This document shows, piece after piece, positions 1-5,045 of a stretch of 7,051 nucleotides of DNA (positions are counted from its first letter, which is position 1; the number at the start of each line of letters is the position of its first letter). Both the position numbers and the translations under genes were made by a program. The notes below the pieces were generated by a model. That model did no database searches. It was not told the DNA's origin and saw only the letters and a list, made by a program, of their open reading frames with translations. Source of the DNA: Candidatus Hydrogenedentes bacterium UBA2224 (GTDB lineage Bacteria > Hydrogenedentota > Hydrogenedentia > Hydrogenedentales > SLHB01); the NCBI GenBank assembly GCA_002348185.1, contig DDYW01000205.1, forward strand, positions 19,661 to 26,711, in the 5' to 3' direction.

Positions 1-5
1 GGATC

Positions 6-23
6 GCCGAGCGCCAGCTCGGC
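6..23. repeat. Short perfect hairpin, 7-bp stem
   Basis: GCCGAGC (6-12) and GCTCGGC (17-23) are perfect complements around the 4-nt loop GCCA. The first 14 bases of the unit (6-19) recur exactly at 216-229, where the right half of the stem has decayed. It is probably a REP-like intergenic repeat. Confidence 0.6.
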
Positions 24-29
24 ACGTTA

Positions 30-93
30 CGCAGGCGTCTCGCCTGCATTCTTGTATTCTGGGGGTGAGCCGGATGCAGGCGAGACGCCTGCG
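30..93. repeat. 20-bp perfect inverted repeat with self-palindromic arms
   Basis: The left arm (30-49) and right arm (74-93) are perfect reverse complements over 20 bp, separated by 24 nt. Each arm is itself a hairpin: GCAGGCG-TCT-CGCCTGC at 31-47, and the mirror at 76-92. The element can therefore fold as one long stem or as two small stem-loops. Its chance translation gives the AGVSPAS...NAGETPA string that I recall, from memory, from many planctomycete and verrucomicrobial 'hypothetical proteins', which suggests a dispersed repeat rather than coding DNA. Confidence 0.85.
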
Positions 94-128
94 CTACAAG
101 ATTTCCCGGGTTTATCAAAAAGGTCCTC

Positions 129-204
129 CTTGGTGGCTTGGTGTCTTTGTGTGAGGCGCTTATCCACCTCATCGTGTTTCACACCAAGACACAAAGCCAC
201 AAAG
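129..204. repeat. Imperfect 25-bp inverted repeat (CTTTGTG-type)
   Basis: Bases 129-153 and 180-204 are reverse complements over 25 positions with three mismatches, separated by a 26-nt loop (154-179). Each arm is low-complexity, of the form GTGGCTTGGTGTCTTTGTG / CACCAAGACACAAAGCCAC. It is distinct in sequence from the 30-93 repeat beside it. It is probably a second dispersed intergenic repeat family; a cruciform or RNA hairpin could form. Confidence 0.75.
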
Positions 205-215
205 ATTGCCGCATT

Positions 216-258
216 GCCGAGCGCCAGCTTCGCATGCGGTTTCTTGTAGCGCATGCGC
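216..258. repeat. Second, decayed repeat copy with CGCATGCG palindromes
   Basis: Bases 216-229 exactly repeat 6-19 (GCCGAGCGCCAGCT). They are followed by CGCATGCG at 231-238 and again at 250-257, the second inside the 10-bp palindrome GCGCATGCGC (249-258). The two octamers can pair with each other or fold individually. The block lies 39 bases beyond the dinB stop codon. Confidence 0.6.
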
Positions 259-296
259 CAAACGACTCACGGCACGCTGCTCCGAGGGCGAAGCCG

Positions 297-1499
297 CTAC
301 CTCGAAAGCGACGGTGTGGCGAGTTCAACGTGACGTCCCAGTTCCATCGATTTACCGAAGCGGATGAATTCAAAGCCATGCCGTGCGCGAATGTGGTCGA
401 CACTTTCCATTACCCGCAGCCACTTCTCCGGCTGTTTGCCGTCAAACAAGCGCAACTGATGCTGGTCGTAGCTCAACGACGTCAGGGCCACACCCACCAG
501 ACGCACCCGGGCCCGGCGTTGGCGGGCCTTGGGAAGCAGCTCGTCAAGGGCCCGGCCGAGATCCCGCTCCAGACAGGTGGACTCGGGCAGTGTTCTGGAA
601 AACGTGTACGTCGAAAAATCGCTATGTCGCACCTTGAGCGTCACGCAGCGGGTCTCCATACCGTTTTCGCGCAAGGCGTGCGCGCAACGTTCCGCCAGAT
701 AGGCCACAATCCGTTCGATGCGTTCCCAATCGAGCAGATCCTCTTCGAACGTCGTCTCCCGGCTGATGGATTTGGGCCGTGAACAAGGTTGAACCGGCGT
801 AGTGGACTCGCCCCGGGCCGCGCGCTGAAGGGCGTAGCCCATGGAGCCAAACGCCTGTATCAGCACCTCTACCGGCACGTCGGCGAGGCATCCCACGGTC
901 ATCATGCCCAGCCGCTCCAGGATTTCCCGTGTCCGGGGGCCCGCGCCCGGCAATTTTGCCAACGGGAGCGGCCGGAGAAAATCGCGCACCCGTTCCGTGT
1001 CTATCCGGAGGTAGCCATCGGGTTTGCCCTCATCCGAAGCAATCTTGGCCACGAGTTTGTTCGGGGCGATGGCGACCGTCGACGGCAGCCGGGTCTCCGC
1101 CCGAATCGCCTCCTTGATATAGCGCGCAATGGCGTCGTCACCGCCGAAAAGCCGCTGGGAACCCGTGATATCCACATAGGCCTCATCAATGGAAGCCATT
1201 TCAACACAAGGAGATACGCGCTCAAGGATCGCGTAAATTCTTTCAGAGGCCTCCCGGTAATGTTCGAAGTGGCCCCGGATGAAAATGCCGTGGGGACACC
1301 GCCGTTTCGCTTCCGCGAGGGGCATGGCCGAGTGAATGCCGTACTTGCGCGCCTCGTATGAGGCCGTGCTCACCACGCCCCGCTTGTCGCTCTTTAAGCC
1401 GCCGACAATCAGGGGTTTGCCCACAAGCGCCGGATTGAGCACCTGCTCCACCGACGCGAAAAAGGCGTCCATATCGATATGGAGAATATGGCGTTCCAT
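297..1499 (-). CDS. dinB: DNA polymerase IV (Y-family, DinB)
   Basis: Error-prone Y-family polymerase for translesion synthesis past damaged template bases. The 400 residues cover the whole family fold. The N-terminal motif HIDMDAFFASVE carries metal ligand D9 and likely steric-gate F14. YEARKYGI lies near residue 48. SIDEAYVDITG gives catalytic D105/E106. PNKLVAKIASDEGKP lies at 146-160. A helix-hairpin-helix (LPGAGPRTREILERLG, about 183-198) is followed by a little-finger domain opening with SRETTFEED. QLRLF (348-352) fits the beta-clamp-binding consensus, and a tail with DHIRARHGFEFIRFG follows. The frame could start at a GTG at 1508, but AGGTG (1506-1510) overlaps that codon and sits 6 nt before the ATG at 1499, which begins the standard MERHILHIDMD sequence. 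It has its own promoter (1529-1557). No mutagenesis partners lie beside it. Confidence 0.96.
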   Translation of the reverse strand: MERHILHIDMDAFFASVEQVLNPALVGKPLIVGGLKSDKRGVVSTASYEARKYGIHSAMPLAEAKRRCPHGIFIRGHFEHYREASERIYAILERVSPCVEMASIDEAYVDITGSQRLFGGDDAIARYIKEAIRAETRLPSTVAIAPNKLVAKIASDEGKPDGYLRIDTERVRDFLRPLPLAKLPGAGPRTREILERLGMMTVGCLADVPVEVLIQAFGSMGYALQRAARGESTTPVQPCSRPKSISRETTFEEDLLDWERIERIVAYLAERCAHALRENGMETRCVTLKVRHSDFSTYTFSRTLPESTCLERDLGRALDELLPKARQRRARVRLVGVALTSLSYDQHQLRLFDGKQPEKWLRVMESVDHIRARHGFEFIRFGKSMELGRHVELATPSLSR

Positions 1500-1505
1500 G
1501 GCATT

Positions 1506-1510
1506 CACCT
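1506..1510 (-). promoter_or_regulatory. Ribosome binding site deciding the dinB start
   Basis: AGGTG on the minus strand lies 6 nt upstream of the ATG at 1499 and overlaps the alternative in-frame GTG (1506-1508). This rules that GTG out as the likely start. Confidence 0.7.
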
Positions 1511-1528
1511 AAAATTATTTTCAGTGGA

Positions 1529-1557
1529 ATTCTACCACGGAACACACCACGAGTCAA
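1529..1557 (-). promoter_or_regulatory. Sigma70-type promoter of dinB
   Basis: On the minus strand TTGACT (-35, 1552-1557) and TAGAAT (-10, 1529-1534) each match the consensus at five of six positions, with the ideal 17-nt spacing. Transcription would begin near 1522, giving a leader of roughly 20 nt before the ATG at 1499. The spacer and -10 edge contain CGTGGT twice, exactly 12 bp apart (1546-1551 and 1534-1539), which could be a repressor or activator site. I see neither the E. coli CTGT-N8-ACAG nor the Gram-positive GAAC-N4-GTTC LexA box here. Confidence 0.7.
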
Positions 1558-1574
1558 TGGCGTTTCACCCCAAA

Positions 1575-1586
1575 TGCCTGCAGGCA
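1575..1586. repeat. 12-bp perfect palindrome upstream of the dinB promoter
   Basis: TGCCTGCAGGCA is a perfect palindrome 17 nt upstream of the dinB -35 box and 35 nt downstream of the ferritin-VIT stop codon. It could be an operator or part of an RNA hairpin ending the preceding transcript. No T-run follows, so an ordinary intrinsic terminator is not supported. Confidence 0.4.
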
Positions 1587-1621
1587 GGAGCGGACCGGCC
1601 CCCCGGCGCGAAGCCGCCCCT

Positions 1622-2524
1622 CTACAGGTCGATCCCGAAGGCCTGCCGCAAGACGAAACCGACGCCGAAGCTGATGAGGGACACCCCGAGGCACAGCCCG
1701 GCCATCTCCAGGAAACGGTGTTTGAACGGCAAATCGCGGACCACGGCAAGGTAGTAGGTGAACACCACGATGATCAGGAGGGCGAAAAACAGCGTAATCG
1801 CCAGGGAAACCAGGGGATTGGCCACCAGCAGATAGGACGTCACAAGAAGGGCGACGGTCGCGCTATACGCGATCCCCGTGTAGACCGCCGCTTTCAAAGG
1901 CGAGTGGCCCTCCTTTTCCTCGGCCTTGCTCGACAGGTATTCGGAAGCGGCCATCGACATCGCGGCGGCGATGCCGGTAATCAGCCCGATCAGCGCGATG
2001 AGCCGGCTATTGCCCAGCGCCAGCGTCAGCCCGGCCAGAGCGCCGGTCAACTCGACCAGGGCATCGCTCAGCCCGAGCACGATAGAGCCGATATACTGCA
2101 ACCGCTCCTCATCGAGAATGGCCAGCAGTTGCCGCTCGTGCTCTTCCTCCTCCTCGAGCACGCGTTTCGCCTCGGGGATGACGATGGCAATCGCCTCGTA
2201 GTTGATTTGCGCGGCTTCCTCTCCCCGTTCCATCAGTTTGACGGCAAAAGTCAGACCCAGCAGCCGCGCCATGAGGGCATACAGCGTGATTTTCGGCCGG
2301 TCCGGCTTCGTGGAGACCCCCGTGTACCCCCGCCAGAAGTCGTGGTGGCTGCGTTCCTCTTCGGCTATCCGCTGCAGAACGCCGCGGTTATGAGCGTCGG
2401 TCTGGCGCTGGGCGAGATGCCTGTAGACGTGGTATTCCGTGATCTCATTCCGTTGCACGGCCAACAGTTGGCGGCGCAGCTCCGGCGTGAATTCCGGCGA
2501 ACCGGGAGTCATCCCGTCAGACAT
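1622..2524 (-). CDS. Ferritin-like/VIT1 fusion iron (Mn) exporter, MbfA-like
   Basis: Inner-membrane metal transporter with a cytoplasmic ferritin-like domain, the architecture called erythrin-VIT1 or membrane-bound ferritin A. In characterised relatives it exports iron and protects against iron and peroxide stress. Residues 14-140 form the four-helix diiron domain: E27 in RNEITEY, E57xxH60 in EEERSHHDFW, acidic residues E99-E110, and E126xxH129. Residues 145-300 are the VIT/CCC1 domain with about five membrane helices, starting with IGSIVLGLSDALVELTG (D154) and MSMAASEYLSSKAEEKEG (M189, M191, E195). The TM2-TM3 loop is short, so the ferritin domain probably replaces the metal-binding loop of eukaryotic VIT1. 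The ATG at 2524 is chosen because AGGAGG sits 8 nt upstream and overlaps the longer GTG start. It follows the small membrane-protein gene by 92 nt with no clear promoter, so co-transcription is possible. Confidence 0.93.
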   Translation of the reverse strand: MSDGMTPGSPEFTPELRRQLLAVQRNEITEYHVYRHLAQRQTDAHNRGVLQRIAEEERSHHDFWRGYTGVSTKPDRPKITLYALMARLLGLTFAVKLMERGEEAAQINYEAIAIVIPEAKRVLEEEEEHERQLLAILDEERLQYIGSIVLGLSDALVELTGALAGLTLALGNSRLIALIGLITGIAAAMSMAASEYLSSKAEEKEGHSPLKAAVYTGIAYSATVALLVTSYLLVANPLVSLAITLFFALLIIVVFTYYLAVVRDLPFKHRFLEMAGLCLGVSLISFGVGFVLRQAFGIDL

Positions 2525-2532
2525 AACCTGCA

Positions 2533-2538
2533 CCTCCT
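2533..2538 (-). promoter_or_regulatory. Consensus Shine-Dalgarno deciding the ferritin-VIT start
   Basis: A perfect AGGAGG lies 8 nt before the ATG at 2524. It overlaps the in-frame GTG at 2531-2533, so the longer start cannot use it. Confidence 0.8.
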
Positions 2539-2616
2539 GATGGCGCCTGTGCGCATGGCGCGCCCGACAGAGCCGGTTTCAGACGGACCGCGAAGAAACC
2601 GCGGCGCCGGCAGGCG

Positions 2617-3096
2617 TCACTGCTCCGCGCTCTCCCACCGGCCGTCTTCGGAGAGCACAATGCGCCGTTCCCCGTAGAAGGGATACCGGACGACCACCCA
2701 CTGCGGCGGGGTCTCCAGCGGCGTCGTGAACCGGTAAACGAGCTTCCCGTCCTCCCGGGCGGCGTCCGCGTTTCTGCGCGTCTCGCCGTTGGGCAGCTTC
2801 AGCAGCACGGGTATGGCAATGTCGCGTTCGGCCCATGCTCCCCGCACAATGAAAGCCACCCGCAGGTCGCCCGCCTCCCATTGCGCCCCCACGATCTCGC
2901 CTTTCCATTCCGCCACGGGGGCCGCTCCGATCTGGGCCTTCAGGTCTTCGTCGTAATTGCTCCAGGAGGGTTCGCAGTCCGCCACACGGCGCGCGAGTTC
3001 CTCGCCAGAGATCGGCCCCCGCCCCGTGAGCAGCATCACCAGCACCAGCACAGCGGCAACCGCGAGTCCTGCTACGGGGAGGCGCCGCGACGGCAT
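2617..3096 (-). CDS. Small membrane-anchored protein of unknown function
   Basis: I do not recognise this 159-residue protein. It has a basic N-terminus (MPSRR), one hydrophobic segment (about residues 8-24, VAGLAVAAVLVLVMLL), then a soluble part of about 130 residues that should lie outside the cytoplasm. The segment has no lipobox cysteine and no good signal-peptidase site, so it is more likely an anchor than a cleaved signal. The soluble part begins with a short helical stretch (GEELARRVADCEPSW, with one cysteine, C41) and continues as alternating hydrophobic strands such as DLRVAFIVRG, IPVLLKLPNG and PQWVVVRYPFYGERRIVL, which suggests a beta-sandwich. The ATG at 3096 lies 7 nt after the response-regulator stop, with a weak GGTAGG-type site; a TTG at 3132 would give a 29-nt overlap and is less likely. 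The tight spacing implies co-expression with that regulator. Confidence 0.75.
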   Translation of the reverse strand: MPSRRLPVAGLAVAAVLVLVMLLTGRGPISGEELARRVADCEPSWSNYDEDLKAQIGAAPVAEWKGEIVGAQWEAGDLRVAFIVRGAWAERDIAIPVLLKLPNGETRRNADAAREDGKLVYRFTTPLETPPQWVVVRYPFYGERRIVLSEDGRWESAEQ

Positions 3097-3103
3097 CGGG
3101 CGC

Positions 3104-4036
3104 CTACCGGTCGGTCTGCCGGCGGTCGACAAACATCACGCTCTTATTGACCGGTTTGGCCATCTGGCGGGTCTGCGCGAGGACTTCGAACATTTTCTTG
3201 GCGCTTTTGTACTGCCGGAACTGGTTGTGGGCCACGCCAATCGAGAGCATCATCAGCGGATAGCGCCCGGTCTTGCCGCGGCGGTCAGTCGCGGTGATGT
3301 AGCCCTGCTGTACCTGCTCCGGGGTATAGAGTTCCTTGACCCGCTGGTCAAACATCTCCATGAACGTGTTGCAGAATCGCTCATAGTCTTCCAGATTGAG
3401 CATGACCGCAAAATGTTCGCCGCCAAGATGCGCCGTATAGCTCTCGTAGACGCCCATATCCCGGGTGAGCGTGGTGATCATGCGGGCGATGAATTCCAGC
3501 GCGCGGGTCTGACCGCTCGCGCCGGTAATGGCGCAGTAGGGCTTGAAACCCACCACGTCGATATAGCAGCAGGCCAGCGCCATGTTCCGCGCCAGCCGAT
3601 GGTTGATCTCGCGCTTGACCGCTTCTGTTCCCGGCAGCCCCGTCGAGGCATGCCGCCGCTGCGACGACTCGAGCAAGGCCTCCAGCGCAACGATCTTGTC
3701 CATCAAATGATCGAGCTTGAAGGGTTTGGACAAATAGTCGTCGGCGCCCTGCTCCAGTCCGTGAAGCACCTCCGGCTCTTCCCCCAAGGCCGTCAGGATC
3801 AGGATGCCCACCTTGTAGAGTTCGGGATCCTTGCGCAGGCGTCTGCAGATGCGGTACCCCGTCTCGCCCGGCAGCATGATATCGAGGATGATCAGATCCG
3901 GCTTCTCCTGCTTGGCCATCTCAAAGGCGCCATCGCCCGAATGGATGACGGAGACCTCGTTTCCCTCCGCAACCAGTTTGGTACGAATGAGCTGCGCGAG
4001 GTCAACGTCGTCATCGACCAGCATGATATGACTCAT
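3104..4036 (-). CDS. Response regulator with degenerate GGDEF domain
   Basis: Cytoplasmic two-component regulator of 310 residues. The receiver domain (1-122) is intact: acidic pair D8/D9, phospho-acceptor D52 in LIILDIMLPG, T82, and K104 in SKPF. The output domain (about 130-308) aligns with the GGDEF family: TGLPG (132-136), YIDVVGFKPY (158-167), HLGGEHFAVML (203-213), GYITATDRRG (245-254), PLMMLSIGV (260-268) and a C-terminal DRR. The signature is GGEHF instead of GG(D/E)EF, and the usual N-D...G-H..G-D substrate region reads CAITGASGQT. Diguanylate cyclase activity is therefore doubtful, and a binding or signalling role is more likely. The ATG at 4036 has AAAGGA 6 nt upstream and starts the receiver correctly; a GTG at 4093 would add 19 unrelated residues. 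No partner histidine kinase lies in the window. Confidence 0.92.
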   Translation of the reverse strand: MSHIMLVDDDVDLAQLIRTKLVAEGNEVSVIHSGDGAFEMAKQEKPDLIILDIMLPGETGYRICRRLRKDPELYKVGILILTALGEEPEVLHGLEQGADDYLSKPFKLDHLMDKIVALEALLESSQRRHASTGLPGTEAVKREINHRLARNMALACCYIDVVGFKPYCAITGASGQTRALEFIARMITTLTRDMGVYESYTAHLGGEHFAVMLNLEDYERFCNTFMEMFDQRVKELYTPEQVQQGYITATDRRGKTGRYPLMMLSIGVAHNQFRQYKSAKKMFEVLAQTRQMAKPVNKSVMFVDRRQTDR

Positions 4037-4042
4037 GAAACA

Positions 4043-4048
4043 TCCTTT
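4043..4048 (-). promoter_or_regulatory. Ribosome binding site of the response regulator
   Basis: AAAGGA lies 6 nt before the ATG at 4036. It supports that start over the in-frame GTG 57 nt further upstream. Confidence 0.65.
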
Positions 4049-4078
4049 CGTGTCGCATTCCGGCCGCCCGGCGGCTAA

Positions 4079-4108
4079 ATCATAGTATGCCACAAATCAC
4101 GAACGCAA
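4079..4108 (-). promoter_or_regulatory. Candidate sigma70 promoter of the response regulator
   Basis: TATGAT (-10, 4079-4084) matches the consensus at five of six positions. TTGCGT (-35, 4103-4108) matches only TTG and sits 18 nt upstream. The implied leader is about 35 nt and contains the ribosome site at 4043-4048. The alternative GTG start at 4093 would lie upstream of the likely transcription start, which also argues against it. This is the only reasonable promoter in the 127-nt gap behind nagB. Confidence 0.45.
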
Positions 4109-4117
4109 CCTCCCCGT

Positions 4118-4148
4118 GGCCCTCGCTCCCGAACCCGGCGCGAGGACC
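4118..4148 (-). terminator. Terminator-like stem-loop after nagB
   Basis: On the minus strand GGTCCTCG (4141-4148) can pair with CGAGGGCC (4118-4125) as an 8-bp RNA stem with one G-U pair and a 15-nt loop, starting 15 nt past the nagB stop codon. There is no T-run after it, so it may only stabilise the mRNA end. Its position between nagB and the next promoter fits a transcript boundary. Confidence 0.35.
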
Positions 4149-4163
4149 CCGAGGACCCACTGG

Positions 4164-4949
4164 CTAATGGTACTGCTGCCAATCGGGCTCATTCTCGAAA
4201 ATCCAGCGGTAGTAGTCGGTATTCTGCAGCAATGAGCCTGCCTCCTGATCCACAATGACCGTGCAATTCGGGTGCAACTGGAGGGCCGTCGCGGAAATCA
4301 TGGCGGTAACGGGACCTTCGACGGCCTTGGCGATCACCTCGGCCTTCTCCCTGCCCGTTGCCAGCAGCACGCAGCGGCGGCATTCCAGAATGGTGCCCAC
4401 ACCCATGGTGATCGCGCGGCGCGGCATCGGGGTGCCTCCCGTGAACAAGGGCGCATTCTGCTCCACGGTTTCGGGCGTCAATGCCTTGGCGCGCGTGCGC
4501 GAATGCATGGCGGACAAGGGTTCGTTGAATCCGATATGGCCCGTGCGGCCGATGCCCAGCACCTGGAGGTCGATGCCGTTGCAGTCGAGGATTTCCTCCT
4601 CGTAATGCCGGCATTCCGCCTCGATGTCTTCGGCCATTCCATTGGGCAGATGGGTATTCCGCAGATCGATGTTTACACGGTGAAACAGGTGCTTGTTCAT
4701 GTAAAACCGGTACGCATTGGGGTCTTCCGGAGGCAACCCCACGTATTCGTCGAGGTTGAAGGTCCGGGCAAGCGAGAAATCCAGTCCGTCGTCCTCGTAC
4801 ATGGCCACCAGCAGTTCATATACCGACTCCATCGTTCGGCCCGTGGCGAGCCCCAACACCAGATTGGGCTTTTTCACGAGCGCCCGCGCGATGATGGCCG
4901 CCGCCAGGGAGACCGCCTGGTCCCGTGTGTCACGTATGATCACTTCCAT
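4164..4949 (-). CDS. nagB: Glucosamine-6-phosphate deaminase
   Basis: Cytoplasmic enzyme converting glucosamine 6-phosphate to fructose 6-phosphate and ammonia, the step by which amino sugars enter glycolysis. The 261 residues match the usual family length (about 240-266). Family motifs run in order: LVLGLATGRTMESVYELL (about 30-47, phosphate site), FNLDEYVGLP with catalytic D67, LGIGRTGHIGFNEP with H138 and E143, SRTRAKALTPETV, and RRAITMGVGTIL (177-188). The position that is Asp in E. coli (D141) and Asn in Bacillus is Thr136 here; as I recall, Thr also occurs in other bacterial family members, so activity is still expected. The ATG at 4949 lies behind a purine-rich AAGGAAGGTGG (4955-4965); a GTG at 4958 overlaps that site. 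The gap to mntP is 96 nt. A role in recycling amino sugars freed from glycans fits the GH172 gene upstream, but nagA is not in the window. Confidence 0.95.
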   Translation of the reverse strand: MEVIIRDTRDQAVSLAAAIIARALVKKPNLVLGLATGRTMESVYELLVAMYEDDGLDFSLARTFNLDEYVGLPPEDPNAYRFYMNKHLFHRVNIDLRNTHLPNGMAEDIEAECRHYEEEILDCNGIDLQVLGIGRTGHIGFNEPLSAMHSRTRAKALTPETVEQNAPLFTGGTPMPRRAITMGVGTILECRRCVLLATGREKAEVIAKAVEGPVTAMISATALQLHPNCTVIVDQEAGSLLQNTDYYRWIFENEPDWQQYH

Positions 4950-5012
4950 CGAAACCACCTTCCTTCAACGCCGATCATCTTTCCCATTCGCGCCGCCCGC
5001 CTCCCGAACCCT

Positions 5013-5041
5013 GCCGGGCATGCTCCCTCGCCTCGCCCGGC
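5013..5041 (-). terminator. 7-bp GC hairpin between mntP and nagB
   Basis: GCCGGGC (5013-5019) and GCCCGGC (5035-5041) form a perfect 7-bp stem with a 15-nt loop, beginning just 4 nt after the mntP stop codon. No T-run follows. It may be a weak terminator or processing structure that lowers read-through into nagB. Confidence 0.35.
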
Positions 5042-5045
5042 CGGA

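Larger units (their letters stand above)
1..296. other. Gene-free, repeat-rich region downstream of dinB
   Basis: No credible gene lies here. The stretch is built from palindromes and repeats: a 7-bp hairpin at 6-23, a 20-bp perfect inverted repeat at 30-93, an imperfect 25-bp inverted repeat at 129-204, and a second copy of the first hairpin's left half at 216-229 followed by two CGCATGCG palindromes (231-238 and 250-257). The bases at 243-257 (CTTGTAGCGCATGCG) resemble the reverse complement of 88-102, so fragments of one repeat family occur in both orientations. Short open frames across it only translate these repeats. Such intergenic mosaics are common in large genomes of soil and aquatic bacteria; a role as terminator or mRNA 3' structure for dinB is possible but not shown. 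Confidence 0.7.

Noticed and set aside
27..254. 75-residue minus-strand open frame downstream of dinB
   Set aside because: It runs straight through two inverted repeats, its translation is repeat-derived (AGVSPAS...NAGETPA), and it has no good ribosome site.
1529..1557. Canonical LexA (SOS) box at the dinB promoter
   Set aside because: Neither CTGT-N8-ACAG nor GAAC-N4-GTTC is present between the start codon and the palindrome at 1575; only the CGTGGT direct repeat is seen.
1574..2677. 367-residue plus-strand open frame opposite the ferritin-VIT gene
   Set aside because: It mirrors a recognisable gene in high-GC DNA and has no motif.
2957..4078. 373-residue plus-strand open frame opposite the response regulator
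   Set aside because: It is an antisense shadow; the minus strand encodes an intact receiver domain and GGDEF fold.
4141..4158. Tandem 9-bp repeat CGAGGACCC x2 as a tandem array
   Set aside because: There are only two units, and they overlap the stem-loop after nagB; too little to call a repeat array or operator.
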